DNA from: Delftia sp. PS-11
Lineage (GTDB): Bacteria; Pseudomonadota; Gammaproteobacteria; Burkholderiales; Burkholderiaceae_C
Assembly (NCBI RefSeq): GCF_029870285.1
Contig: NZ_JACSYA010000039.1
Coordinates: 1 to 43,077 of the forward strand
DNA: 43,077 nucleotides
Reading direction: 5' to 3'
Below the pieces are notes generated by a model. That model was not told the origin of the DNA and ran no database searches. It was given only the letters and a program-made list of their open reading frames with translations. Positions within the stretch are counted from its first letter, which is position 1; the number at the start of each line of letters is the position of its first letter. The translations under genes were made by a program, and so were the position numbers. Of this stretch, positions 32,633 to 42,316 are shown in pieces.

Positions 32633-33628
32633 TTACAGCTCGATTTTGGCGCGGCGGATCACGTCGCCGAAGCGCTTGTTTTCCTCGACGATGAAGGCCT
32701 TGAACTCTTCGGGCGTGGGGAAGTAGTTCTCGTAGCCGAAGGTCTGGAACTTGGGCTGGATATCGGGTTCGCGAAGTGCCTTCATGGTGTCCTGGCGGAT
32801 TTTCTCGACCACGGCAGCCGGCGTGGACTTGGCCACAGCAAACGCATTCCAGCCTGTGACCACGGCATCGGCCGGGCCACCCGATTCGGCCACGGTGGGC
32901 ACATCCTCGTAGCCCTTGAGGCGGTGGGGTGCCAGCACGGCCAGGAAACGCAGCTTGCCCGAGCGCATCAGCGGGCCTGCCGTGCCCGAGGAGCCCAGCG
33001 CGAAGGCCAGCTCGCCTGTTGCCACGCTGGTATAGAGCTGGCTGGTTTCCTTGTAGATGACGTGCTCCATCTTCGTGCCCGTCAGCGACTCCAGCAGGGC
33101 CGAGCCCAGGTGCACCGGGTTGCCCACGGACCACGATCCGTAGTTGAGCTTGCCGGGGCGTGCCTTGGCGTCTGCGATCAGATCGGTCATGCTCTTGTAA
33201 GGGCTGTTGACCGGCACGCAGACAAAGAAGAAGGTGCGAAACAGCGGCAGCACCACCTCGAAGTCCTTGTCGATGCTGTAAGGCAGCTTCTTGAACAGGT
33301 GGGGGTAGGCCGCCAGGTGGACGTTGTCCAGCTGGATGATGTCCGTGCCATCGGTGGCGCCGCGCTTGAAGGCCTCAATGGCGATGAAGCCATTGCCGCC
33401 AGGGCGGTTCTCGACGATGACGGGCTGGTTCCACAGGCGCGCCAGCTTGTCGGCAACCAGGCGTGCCGTGCCGTCGGGTCCGCCACCGACGGGGAAGGGG
33501 TTGATGATACGTACCTGCTTGGCGGGCCAGTTGGCGGCACCCGACTGTGCGCGTGCGGGCGCCATGGCGCCCAGTGCCAGGGCTCCGAGGGCCAGGCCGG
33601 CCTGGCGGCGGGTGATGCGATGGGTCAT
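32633..33628 (-). CDS. Bug-family periplasmic solute receptor (tripartite tricarboxylate transporter)
   Basis: This 331-residue exported receptor begins with a signal peptide (RITRRQAGLALGALALGA, cleavage after ARA). The twin Arg makes Tat export possible, although Bug proteins are usually Sec-exported. The Bug signatures are present: the early VRIINPFPVGGGPDGTARL strand-loop and VENRPGGNGFIA. The C-terminal helix region has the usual KIRQDTMKALREPDIQPKF. Bug receptors bind carboxylates or other small acids in the periplasm. No TctA/TctB membrane genes are here, so it is an orphan receptor, as is common in Burkholderiales. The ATG at 33628 places the signal correctly. It is divergent from a LysR gene that probably regulates it. 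Confidence 0.92.
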   Translation of the reverse strand: MTHRITRRQAGLALGALALGAMAPARAQSGAANWPAKQVRIINPFPVGGGPDGTARLVADKLARLWNQPVIVENRPGGNGFIAIEAFKRGATDGTDIIQLDNVHLAAYPHLFKKLPYSIDKDFEVVLPLFRTFFFVCVPVNSPYKSMTDLIADAKARPGKLNYGSWSVGNPVHLGSALLESLTGTKMEHVIYKETSQLYTSVATGELAFALGSSGTAGPLMRSGKLRFLAVLAPHRLKGYEDVPTVAESGGPADAVVTGWNAFAVAKSTPAAVVEKIRQDTMKALREPDIQPKFQTFGYENYFPTPEEFKAFIVEENKRFGDVIRRAKIEL

Positions 33629-33801
33629 GCTTGTCTCCGTGTATACCAATCGTTGCTTGCTCGGCTGGCGGCCTCATGCCATGCAGGCAGGCCGCTTCAT
33701 GTTGTGTCCGCTGCGCATCGGGTGCGCTGCCGGGCTGGATCATCCAGTCGCCGCATTGTGTCATCCCGCAGCAAAGCACCTAGGGCGTGCCGAGGCTAGC
33801 A

Positions 33802-33821
33802 GCTATAGCAAAATGGCATAG
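33802..33821. promoter_or_regulatory. Candidate LysR box
   Basis: GCTATAGC (33802-33809) is a perfect palindrome, and CTAT-N11-ATAG (33803-33821) gives the T-N11-A spacing typical of LysR sites. It lies 20 bp before the LysR start, consistent with autoregulation and control of the divergent Bug gene. Confidence 0.45.
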
Positions 33822-33840
33822 GTAGTGACAAGACAAGCAG

Positions 33841-34743
33841 ATGAACCTTCAGCAGATAGAAACCTTCGTACATGTGGCCGAAACCGGCAGCTTCAGCAAG
33901 GCCGCCGTGCTGCTGGATACGGCCCAGCCCGCACTGAGCCGCCAGGTGCGGGCGCTGGAGACGGAGCTGCGCGAGACGCTGCTGATCCGTACGGGCCGGG
34001 GGGTGACGCTGACTGACGCAGGCCGGCGCCTGCTGGAGCATGGCCACGCCATCATGCAGCGCGTGGCGCTGGCCAAGGAAGACCTGGGCAGCCAGCGCGA
34101 CGAGCCCGTAGGCCGCATCGTGGTCGGGCTGCCGCCCAGCCTGGCGCGGCGGCTGACACTGCCGTTGATCGATGTCTTCAGCAAGGAAATGCCCAAGGCC
34201 CGGCTGGCCGTGGTCGAAGGCTTCTCGATGAACATCGCCGAATGGCTGACCTCGGGGCGCATGGACCTGGGGCTGGTCTATACGCCCGAGCCGCACCCGC
34301 ATATCGAAGTGGCGCCCGTGCTGCAGGAGCGCCTGTGCCTGGTCGGGCCTGCGCGCAGCCTGCAGGGGCGAAGCAGCGTGCACTTCGACGAACTGTCACG
34401 GTTCCCCCTGATCATGCCGCAGCGCGGCCAGATTTTTCGCAAGCTCATGGAGGCCCAGGCCACGCTGTCCCAGGTCAAGCTCAACGTGGTCTGGGAAGTC
34501 TCCAGTGTCACGGCCATCCTGGATCTGGTACGCGGCGGCTATGGCTACGCGGCCCTGACCGACAGCGCCATGCGCAGCCAGACCGCTGACGCTGAGCTGG
34601 TGGGGGTGCCCATCGAGTCGCCCCATGTCATGAGCGCCCTGTGCCTGGTGCAATCGGCCAAGAAAAAAGCCACGCCACTGATACGCCGTACCTCCGAGGC
34701 GCTGCGCGCCCTCGCCATGCAGGTCTGCGCGCCCGTCGTGTGA
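33841..34743 (+). CDS. LysR-family regulator divergent from Bug receptor
   Basis: This 300-residue regulator has an N-terminal winged HTH (about 1-60; GSFSKAAVLLDTAQPALSRQ) and an effector domain (about 92-295), with the conserved VGRIVVGLPPSL linker strand. Its start places MNLQQIETFVHVAETGSFS at the N-terminus exactly as in typical LysR proteins. It is divergent from the Bug receptor across a 212-bp gap holding a LysR-type dyad. It resembles the Nac/CynR side of the family, but its effector is unknown. Confidence 0.92.
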   Translation: MNLQQIETFVHVAETGSFSKAAVLLDTAQPALSRQVRALETELRETLLIRTGRGVTLTDAGRRLLEHGHAIMQRVALAKEDLGSQRDEPVGRIVVGLPPSLARRLTLPLIDVFSKEMPKARLAVVEGFSMNIAEWLTSGRMDLGLVYTPEPHPHIEVAPVLQERLCLVGPARSLQGRSSVHFDELSRFPLIMPQRGQIFRKLMEAQATLSQVKLNVVWEVSSVTAILDLVRGGYGYAALTDSAMRSQTADAELVGVPIESPHVMSALCLVQSAKKKATPLIRRTSEALRALAMQVCAPVV

Positions 34744-34772
34744 GCGTGAGTCCACGCAGGCACTGACGGCGC

Positions 34773-35555
34773 CTACAGCAACGGCCTCAGTTCGCGCGCT
34801 GCCTCCTGCAGCAGCGCCAGCAGTTCTGTGGCCATGGTCTCCGGGGCCATGCGCTGGGGCGTGGTCACGATGTTGAGTGCTGCCACTGTATGGCCCTGCA
34901 TGTTGCGCAGCGGAACGGCCAGCGCCTGCACCGCCAGTTCGTGCTCTTCCAGCGCCAGGCAAAAGTCCTGGCGGCGCACCTCATCGAGTACGGCCCGCAG
35001 CGCGGCTGCGTCGGTGACGGTATGTGCCGTCAGCCGGCGCAGCGCATGCGAGGCCAGCCATTGCTCCAGATCGGCTGGCGCCAGCGATGCCAGCAGCACG
35101 CGGCCCGTCGAAGTCGCGTGCGCCGGCAGCCGGCTGCCCAGGTGCAGGCCATGCGCCATCAGCCGCTGGCCGCGCTCGTGCAGGGCGCTGCGCGCGACGA
35201 TGACCACCTCGCTGCCATCGCGCACCACGCAGGAAAACGACAGCTGCGTCTGAGCCGACAGCCGGTACAGCACAGGCTGCACCAGTCGCGGCAGCCGGGC
35301 CGAAGCCAGATAACTGCCCGACAGCCGCAGCACCTTGGGCGCCAGCCAGAAGTGGCTGCCATCGGTCTCCAGATAGCCCAGGTGCGTCAGCGTCAGCAAA
35401 TGCCGGCGCGCCGCCGTGCGCGTGATGCCCGAGCGCTCTGCCGCCATGGTGGCGTTCAGGCGCTGGCGCTCGGTGTCAAAGCTCTCCAGCACAGCCAGCC
35501 CTTTGGCCAGGCCTGCAATGAAGTCGTCGGGGGCAATCGGGAAAGGGTCGGTCAT
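34773..35555 (-). CDS. IclR-family regulator, probable PobR-type controller of pobA
   Basis: This 260-residue regulator has an N-terminal winged HTH (about 13-75; AERSGITRTAARRHLLTL) and a C-terminal IclR effector domain (about 85-255) with SCVVRDGSEVVIVAR and the GRVLLASL segment. The opening FIAGLAKGLAVLESF is typical of the PcaR/PcaU/PobR subgroup that responds to aromatic acids. I chose ATG 35555; the frame extends to 35618 through the operator region. It is divergent from pobA across a 167-bp gap carrying a 21-bp palindrome. Family knowledge says such proteins activate pobA in the presence of 4-hydroxybenzoate; here that is inferred from position and family. Confidence 0.9.
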   Translation of the reverse strand: MTDPFPIAPDDFIAGLAKGLAVLESFDTERQRLNATMAAERSGITRTAARRHLLTLTHLGYLETDGSHFWLAPKVLRLSGSYLASARLPRLVQPVLYRLSAQTQLSFSCVVRDGSEVVIVARSALHERGQRLMAHGLHLGSRLPAHATSTGRVLLASLAPADLEQWLASHALRRLTAHTVTDAAALRAVLDEVRRQDFCLALEEHELAVQALAVPLRNMQGHTVAALNIVTTPQRMAPETMATELLALLQEAARELRPLL

Positions 35556-35562
35556 GGCCTGC

Positions 35563-35619
35563 TGCGCAAATGAATGGTGCTGCGCGATTTTCGTGCAAAT
35601 TGCGCGGTATCCGCGCAAT
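35563..35619. promoter_or_regulatory. pobA/IclR operator region with 21-bp palindrome
   Basis: ATTGCGCGG-TAT-CCGCGCAAT (35599-35619) is a perfect 9-bp inverted repeat with a 3-base centre. Related TGCGCAAAT (35563-35571) and TGCGCGATT (35581-35589) half-sites precede it. Multiple repeated half-sites are the binding mode known for PobR/PcaU-type IclR regulators. Confidence 0.65.
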
Positions 35620-35695
35620 CACTGCCTCACTTCATCGCTTTTGCGCTAGCTCAAAACTAGTCTTCATACCCAGCGCATGGCTGCTGCGGCCATGA

Positions 35696-36898
<1,203 letters not shown>

Positions 36899-36917
36899 CA
36901 CCACGGGTGTAGTTTCT

Positions 36918-36943
36918 GCCTGGTGGGGTCGGTACCATCAGGC
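36918..36943 (+). terminator. Hairpin downstream of pobA
   Basis: GCCTGGTGG pairs with CCATCAGGC (one G-U pair) across an 8-base loop, 20 bp after the pobA stop. It is followed by TGAAAATC rather than a T-run, so termination strength is uncertain. Confidence 0.4.
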
Positions 36944-37054
36944 TGAAAATCAGATCAATCCTACCCGGCGCAGCCTCATTTCAGACTGCGCCCCATTTCC
37001 CTCCCGCCCGCCAGGCTGTGCAATGCAGCTTTCAAACAAAAGGGAGGGAACATC

Positions 37055-40000
37055 ATGCTCGAAAGGCATCGCTGGCGCTGCGCCGGCCCGCGCATATCCA
37101 CGGCATGCATGGCCGCCCTGGCCGGCACGCTCATGCTCTGGGCCGGCATCGCCGCCCCGGCACATGCGCAGGTGCCAGCCCTGGCCCGCCCCGGTGACCC
37201 CGGCTACAGCCTCAGCGCCCAGGCCAGCGAACCGCGCGTGCGCTGGATCAACGGCGAATACACCGAAACCCACATCGACCTGCGCGTGCACGTACTGGGC
37301 GGCCCGCTGGACATCGCTCGCAGCTGGAGCCAGGGCCGCTGGTGGCTCAACCCCGCCTGGGCGCCGCTGAACCTCGAACTCGACCCCCTGGAACGCGAAG
37401 CCAAGGTCATCGAACGCGCCGGCGTCCTGTACGAACGCAGCGGCCAGGCAGACCTGTACATCGCCAAAGGCAAAAACAACGCCCCCGTCTTCATCAGACG
37501 CCTTGCCCAAAGTGGCAGCGCCCGCACCCCCCAGGCCAGCCCGCAAGCGCGCTGGCGCTGGTACGACCGCCTGGGCAACAGCATCGACTACGACGCACAA
37601 GGGCGCATCCTGGGCTACGCCAACACCAACGGCATCCGCGTGCGCTTTGCCTACGACAGCGCCACCCAGGCGCGCATCCTCGACCACCACGGCGCCACCG
37701 TCTACACCGCCACCCTGGCCGACGGCCTCATCACCCGCATCGAAGACCGCGCCGGGCGCAGCGTCAGCTACCAATGGAGCGGCCAGCAGCTCACCCAGGC
37801 CAGCGACGTCCTGGGCCAGCACTGGCGCTACACCTACGACAGCAACGGCCAGATCACCAGCCGCACCGACCCGCTGGGTGCCACCGTCACCCTCCAGTAC
37901 AGCCAAAGCATCCCAGCGCCCGCCCCACAGCTCACCCTGGGCGCGCCCGGCATCGTCCTGGACCCCACCGGCACCAGCGGCACCAGCGGCACCAGCGGCA
38001 CCGCCAGCAAACTGGCCAACCTGTGGGGCGGCGGGCGAGTGGCCCAATTCGACGCCCAAGGCTGCAGCCGCAGCGGCAAAACCCAATACCTGCGAGAAAA
38101 ACGCCAATTCCTGGTCACCCAGCAGGACTGCCGGGGCAATACCACCGTCACCCTCTACGACAAAGAAGGCAACGAACTCGAACGCAGCTTCAACGAAAAG
38201 CCCGCAGCCAAAACCATATGGGACGGCAACTACCAAAGCCGCACCATCGACGCACGGGGCCTGACCACCACCACCAGCTACGACTACAACTACCAGCCGC
38301 TGCAAATCATCTACCCCGATGGCAGCCGGGACCAATACGAATATGAGCCTGTGCGCGGCCTCAGGACAAAACACATCAACCGGGGCGGCATCACCAGCAC
38401 CTGGACGCATGACGACAAAGGCCGCGTCACCACCTGGACCGAAGCCCTGGGCCGGCCCGAACAGCGCACCACCCGCTACCAATACGACAGCTACGGTCAA
38501 CTGACCAGCCGCAGCACTGGCGCAGGCGACGGCACAAGCGACGATGCCCGCACCATCACCTACCGCTACGACAACAACGGCAGCCTGATCGAGGCCACGG
38601 ACCCGCTGGGCCATACCAGCAAGGCCAGCTACGACACAAGGGGTCTACCTGCAACGCAGACCGATGCCCTGGGCCACACCACCACGCTGGGCTTTGACCC
38701 CGCAGGGCGGCTCACAAAAGTCACCAACGCGCTGAACCAAGCGACCAGCCACCAATACGACGCCAGGGGACGGCGCACCCGCACCACCAGCGCCGCCGGC
38801 AGACAGCGTCAAACCCGCTACGACCCCCAAGGCCGAGTCATCGAAACCCTTGCCCCCGGCCAGACCCAGGGCGCAGGCACCCGCATCACCTACGACAGCA
38901 CGGGTCTGCCCTTGAGCACCACCAGCCCGAGCGGCCTCACCACCCAGACCACCTACGACACGCGGGGCCGCATCGCCAGCAGCACCGACGCCGCAGGCAA
39001 CACCACCACCTACACCTACGGAGACGACGCCAGCCCCCAGGCGGGCCTGCACATCGCCACCCAATACCCCACCTACCGGGAAACCTACCAATACGACCCA
39101 GTCGGGCGACAAACCGCCATCACCCAACACCTGGACCTCTCCCCGGCGCCAGAACACACCCTCACCCAGCACCAGCAATACGACAGCCTGGGCCAGCGCG
39201 TTGCCAGCATCGATCCCGCAGGCCGCACCACCATCTATGAACACGACGGCCTGGGCCGCCTCATCAAAACCACCGACCCCCTGGCCCAAACCACCACACA
39301 AACCTGGAACGCCCACGACCAGCTCACCAGCCTCACCGACGCCAAGGGCAACACCCACCAATTCGAATACGACCAGGCCGGGCGCCTGATCAAGGAAACC
39401 CGCCCCATGGGTGGCGCCATCCTGTATGCCTACAACGCGGCAGGCCAACTGACCCAACGCACCGACGCCGGCGGCAACACCCGCAGCTACACCTATGACA
39501 AAGCCGGCCGCATGGTGCAGGAAGAGCACCAGCCAGGCGGGAAGGAAACAGACCAGCGCATCACCTACCAATACGACGCCGACGGCCTGCTCACGGCCTA
39601 CGAACAAAAGGACGGCCAGCACAACCTGATCAGCAGCGCCACCTACGACAAAGACGCGCAAGGAAGAACCACCCAGAACAAGGTGACCTACGGCAAGGTG
39701 GACAACACGGGCAGTTTCAGCTTCACGGTGGGCCAAAGCTACAACGCCGACGGCCAGTTGGCCGGCCACACCTACCCCGATGGCAGCGCAGGCCAGTACA
39801 GCTACGACAAGGGCCGCCTGAGCCTGGTCACGCTGCCAGACCAAAGCCAGATCCGCTACGACAACTACCAATGGCTCACCGCCACCCGCATCCAAACACC
39901 CGGCGCCACCAAAACCCTCACCCTGGACGCCCTGCAGCGCCCCCTGAGCATCGAAATCAAAAACACAGCCGCCCAAATCCTGGCCAGCCGCCGCTACCAA

Positions 40001-40693
40001 TACGACACAACCGGCAACATCACCCAAATCACCAGCGACCTGGGCACCACCGAATACGGCTACGACAAACTCGACCGCCTCACCCAGGCCGCGCCAGACC
40101 AGCCCCTGCGCAACCTGGGCCTGCCCACTGAGCAATACCAATACGACGCCGTACACAACCGCACCTTCAGTGGCCACCAGCCGGGAGGCTGGAGCTACAA
40201 CGCCGACAACCAGCTCACCAGCTACCCCCGGCTCAACCCCTTTGACACAGCGGCGCAGGCCCTGCAAACTCAGGTGCAATACACCCCGCAGGGACACACA
40301 GCGCGGGAAAGCAACATCCAGGGCGAAAAAACCTACCACTACAACGGCGCAGAACGACTGATTGGCTACGCCAGCCAGCCCGAAGGCCACAGCACCCCGA
40401 ACATCGAAGCCCACTACCGCTACGACCCACTGGGCCGGCGCATTGCCAAACAGGTCAAAGAAGGCCAACAACGTCACAAACAACAGCTTAACGGGCGACA
40501 CCACCAGCTACCACTATCTGCACACGGACCACCTGGGAACACCTATGCTGGGCACCAGTCAACAGGGTGCAATCACGTGGAAAGCGGTGGCGCAGGCGTT
40601 TGGAGCCACGCAGACGCTGGCGCAAAGCCAGATGGAGATGAATCTGAGGTTTCCGGGACAGTACTGGGATGCGGAGTCAGGGAGTCACTATAA
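37055..40693 (+). CDS. RHS/YD-repeat protein core with Sec signal peptide; tip out of frame
   Basis: This 1,212-residue ORF has GGGAGGG just before its ATG and begins with a signal peptide (hydrophobic MAALAGTLMLWAGIA, cleavage after AHA at about residue 38). The protein should therefore leave the cytoplasm by Sec; no N-terminal PAAR domain, the usual T6SS hallmark, is visible. An N-terminal region (about 45-330) precedes more than twenty YD repeats (patterns like YDxxGRxxxxxxA), which in known RHS proteins form a beta-cocoon around the toxic tip. A (GGCACCAGC)x3 run encodes Gly-Thr-Ser repeats near residue 306. After YRYDPLGRRIAKQVKEG (to about 40465) the frame leaves RHS sequence and ends at 40693 in unrelated residues. 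The proper continuation, with HTDHLGTP, lies +1. Core GC content is high; the tips are AT-rich, a sign of tip exchange. Confidence 0.85.
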   Translation: MLERHRWRCAGPRISTACMAALAGTLMLWAGIAAPAHAQVPALARPGDPGYSLSAQASEPRVRWINGEYTETHIDLRVHVLGGPLDIARSWSQGRWWLNPAWAPLNLELDPLEREAKVIERAGVLYERSGQADLYIAKGKNNAPVFIRRLAQSGSARTPQASPQARWRWYDRLGNSIDYDAQGRILGYANTNGIRVRFAYDSATQARILDHHGATVYTATLADGLITRIEDRAGRSVSYQWSGQQLTQASDVLGQHWRYTYDSNGQITSRTDPLGATVTLQYSQSIPAPAPQLTLGAPGIVLDPTGTSGTSGTSGTASKLANLWGGGRVAQFDAQGCSRSGKTQYLREKRQFLVTQQDCRGNTTVTLYDKEGNELERSFNEKPAAKTIWDGNYQSRTIDARGLTTTTSYDYNYQPLQIIYPDGSRDQYEYEPVRGLRTKHINRGGITSTWTHDDKGRVTTWTEALGRPEQRTTRYQYDSYGQLTSRSTGAGDGTSDDARTITYRYDNNGSLIEATDPLGHTSKASYDTRGLPATQTDALGHTTTLGFDPAGRLTKVTNALNQATSHQYDARGRRTRTTSAAGRQRQTRYDPQGRVIETLAPGQTQGAGTRITYDSTGLPLSTTSPSGLTTQTTYDTRGRIASSTDAAGNTTTYTYGDDASPQAGLHIATQYPTYRETYQYDPVGRQTAITQHLDLSPAPEHTLTQHQQYDSLGQRVASIDPAGRTTIYEHDGLGRLIKTTDPLAQTTTQTWNAHDQLTSLTDAKGNTHQFEYDQAGRLIKETRPMGGAILYAYNAAGQLTQRTDAGGNTRSYTYDKAGRMVQEEHQPGGKETDQRITYQYDADGLLTAYEQKDGQHNLISSATYDKDAQGRTTQNKVTYGKVDNTGSFSFTVGQSYNADGQLAGHTYPDGSAGQYSYDKGRLSLVTLPDQSQIRYDNYQWLTATRIQTPGATKTLTLDALQRPLSIEIKNTAAQILASRRYQYDTTGNITQITSDLGTTEYGYDKLDRLTQAAPDQPLRNLGLPTEQYQYDAVHNRTFSGHQPGGWSYNADNQLTSYPRLNPFDTAAQALQTQVQYTPQGHTARESNIQGEKTYHYNGAERLIGYASQPEGHSTPNIEAHYRYDPLGRRIAKQVKEGQQRHKQQLNGRHHQLPLSAHGPPGNTYAGHQSTGCNHVESGGAGVWSHADAGAKPDGDESEVSGTVLGCGVRESL
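37970..37996. repeat. Three 9-bp GGCACCAGC repeats inside the RHS core
   Basis: Three perfect in-frame copies of GGCACCAGC, followed by a partial GGCACC, encode Gly-Thr-Ser repeats. The unit length keeps the frame, so copy changes would alter only a linker. Confidence 0.9.
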
Positions 40694-40711
40694 CTTCTAT
40701 AGAGATTACAG
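40322..40711. repeat. RHS tip-junction repeat, copy 1
   Basis: Block A (40322-40467, 146 bp) differs from 42317-42462 at one base by eye. Block B (40512-40711, 200 bp) matches 42507-42706 with about nine differences. Between the blocks both copies have 44 bp of unrelated sequence. The offset is 1,995 bp throughout. Confidence 0.9.
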
Positions 40712-41105
40712 GCCCAACGCAGGGCGATACGTTCAGAGTGATCCAATAGGCGTGGAGCCGGGACCTAATTTATATTTATATTCTTCTGATAATCCTTTGT
40801 CATCAATTGATCCCAAAGGTTTGGATGATTTTTTGGAAAAATGTAAAGGCAGGTATAAACAATGTGCGAGAACTCAAGATCCTGGAGCAAGTACTATCGG
40901 TAATTGGTTAAGATGGAGAATTTGCAAAAAAACATTTGATATTGGCTGTGAAAAAGGCCCTCAGATTTGTTGCGATGCAGATAGAAGAGATTGTTTGGGG
41001 AGTGTCGATCCAAGTTATCCGATTGGCATCGAGCAAATTAAAAAAGTAGCAGAGTGTCAAGTGGAATATTCTTCATGCATAGCAAGTTTTGGAAGAAATA
41101 AATGA
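40468..41105 (+). pseudogene. RHS C-terminal tip 1 (Cys-rich candidate toxin), +1 frame to core
   Basis: This is the natural continuation of the RHS core in the +1 frame: NNVTNNSLTGDTTSYHYLHTD, then the RHS signature HLGTP, RDYRPNAGRYVQSDPIG and NPLSSIDPKGL at about 40835. After that a species-variable tip of about 95 residues carries nine cysteines (for example EKC, QC, IC, GC, ICC, DC) and is AT-rich. In RHS proteins the part after DPxGL is a polymorphic toxin; this one I do not recognise. With the core in another frame, expression needs a frameshift or internal start (an ATG at 40362 is in this frame). The stop overlaps the next ATG (ATGA). Confidence 0.7.
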
Positions 41106-41530
41106 AGAAATTATTTTTTTATTTTGTTTTATTAATTGGTTTTTTATCTGGATTTTTAATTTGCTTACTTTTTTCAGCAAAAGCTAGCAAATTATGGGTG
41201 GCTGAAGAAGATATTAGGAGATCATTATATTTTGAATTAAAAGCTGTAGAAATGTATAATTATGGAAATATTTCTGCCGCGCGAGATAATATTATAGCAG
41301 CTAGTGCTTTAACTAATAATAAAGCTAAACGAAATGATTGGAGTTTGTTTACCCCATTATTCATTTTTATTCTTTCAGAACCAGATTCTAGAGAAAATTA
41401 TAACAAGTGCTTATTGGAATATCTTGATAAAATTAAAGAATATAAGCTAGATTCATATGATTTGAGGGATTATTGCAGTATTCTGGGTAGGAGTTTATTT
41501 GAAAATGGAATTGGAGAAGTGAATAATTAG
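41102..41530 (+). CDS. Candidate immunity protein, inner-membrane anchored
   Basis: This 142-residue protein starts inside the stop of the RHS tip (ATGA overlap), the position of an immunity gene. It begins with a hydrophobic helix (FFYFVLLIGFLSGFLICLLF, about 4-24) acting as a signal anchor. The helical, Lys/Tyr/Asn-rich domain that follows should face the periplasm. It is strongly AT-rich, like the tip. I recognise no family. Neutralising the tip 1 toxin in the periplasm is inferred from position and topology. Confidence 0.65.
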   Translation: MKKLFFYFVLLIGFLSGFLICLLFSAKASKLWVAEEDIRRSLYFELKAVEMYNYGNISAARDNIIAASALTNNKAKRNDWSLFTPLFIFILSEPDSRENYNKCLLEYLDKIKEYKLDSYDLRDYCSILGRSLFENGIGEVNN

Positions 41531-41973
41531 TCCGTCCTGGATAACGCGCAAGCCGTTGATCTGATTCACGATTGCTTGGATTGATCTGCGCAGGATTTGC
41601 AAGTTATCGTTTTGCCAGTACCTGTTTTTTTGCAAATTCCACCGAGGAGTCCTATGGGTTCGAAGCCTGCGCAGTCGCAAACAGCCGAGCTGTTCCGTCC
41701 AAGGCTGGATGAGTAGCTCACCTTGTGCAGATTGCCCGGTTAGAGTGAGCGGACGTGCGACTGGAAGAACTAAAGAGGGGGCCTGTAAGCATCCCATTAC
41801 ACACAAGTCGAAACGTACAAGCCGGTGATGGCTTGCGTGAGCGTAAGTTGTTGATTAATAAAGGGTTTGATACTTGTGTGTAATGAAATGGCCTGTAAGG
41901 CAGCACAGAAAGATGCAAATTCACGGGTGCCGAGGGGTTGTCATAAACGTCATTGTCATGAGATAAATTAAAT
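41531..41973. other. 443-bp region with mobile-element debris
   Basis: No intact gene is present. A 20-codon frame at 41654-41716 (MGSKPAQSQTAELFRPRLDE, then TAG), with AGGAG four bases upstream, looks to me like the start of an IS5-group transposase cut off by a stop. This is from memory and unverified. Further right is the inverted-repeat structure described separately. GC content is intermediate. Confidence 0.4.
41780..41899. mobile_element. Small element with 14-bp inverted repeats
   Basis: CATTACACACAAGT (41795-41808) and its perfect complement ACTTGTGTGTAATG (41872-41885) enclose 63 bp. GGCCTGTAAG occurs directly repeated just outside (41780-41789 and 41890-41899). The termini resemble IS256-type ends from memory; this would be an internally deleted or MITE-like remnant. 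Confidence 0.5.
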
Positions 41974-42297
41974 ATGATAAAAATTGAAAATTTAGAAGAA
42001 CTGGTTTCTGTATATGACTTGCCATATATAGAAACCCCAGATGACAATATTTTCGGACCTTTGAAATTATCTATTCAAGTATTTAAAAAGGCAAATGGTA
42101 AGTTTTATCCAAAAATAATTAGAAGAGAGGGTTGGTTTAACTCCTGTTTATATGATTAAAAAATCAAGTAAGAAAATTAAAAAATGACTGCAGATATATT
42201 TGTCGATGATAATAATTTTGAATTAAATTCAACCGATATGAATTCAATGGAAGATGCATTATCACTGTGTTTAAATGAAATAAATAAATTTTTTTAA
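41974..42297 (+). pseudogene. Decayed immunity-type gene
   Basis: Two fragments in the same frame look like one small acidic protein. The first is 41974-42159 (61 residues, IENLEELVSVYDLPYIETPD ... PLKLSIQVFKKANGKFYPKI). The second is 42184-42297 (37 residues, TADIFVDDNNFELNSTDMN ... LCLNEINKFF). Three stops separate them, but a neighbouring frame reads VGLTPVYMIKKSSKKIKK across the gap. This suggests two compensating frameshifts, one of them near the A-run at 42179-42184. The pattern resembles RHS/CDI immunity proteins left behind after tip replacement. Its cognate tip is not visible. Confidence 0.5.
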
Positions 42298-42316
42298 TAT
42301 TTATTAAAAGACGACA

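Noticed and set aside
38280..40450. Regular short repeats in the RHS region that might suggest a CRISPR array
   Set aside because: The repeats are degenerate, in frame and encode YD motifs; there are no constant repeats with unique spacers.
36950..40504. Long minus-strand frames (554 and 619 codons) opposite the RHS core
   Set aside because: They are Val/Ala/Gly-rich shadows produced by the codon bias of the YD repeats; the RHS frame has a signal peptide and repeat signatures.
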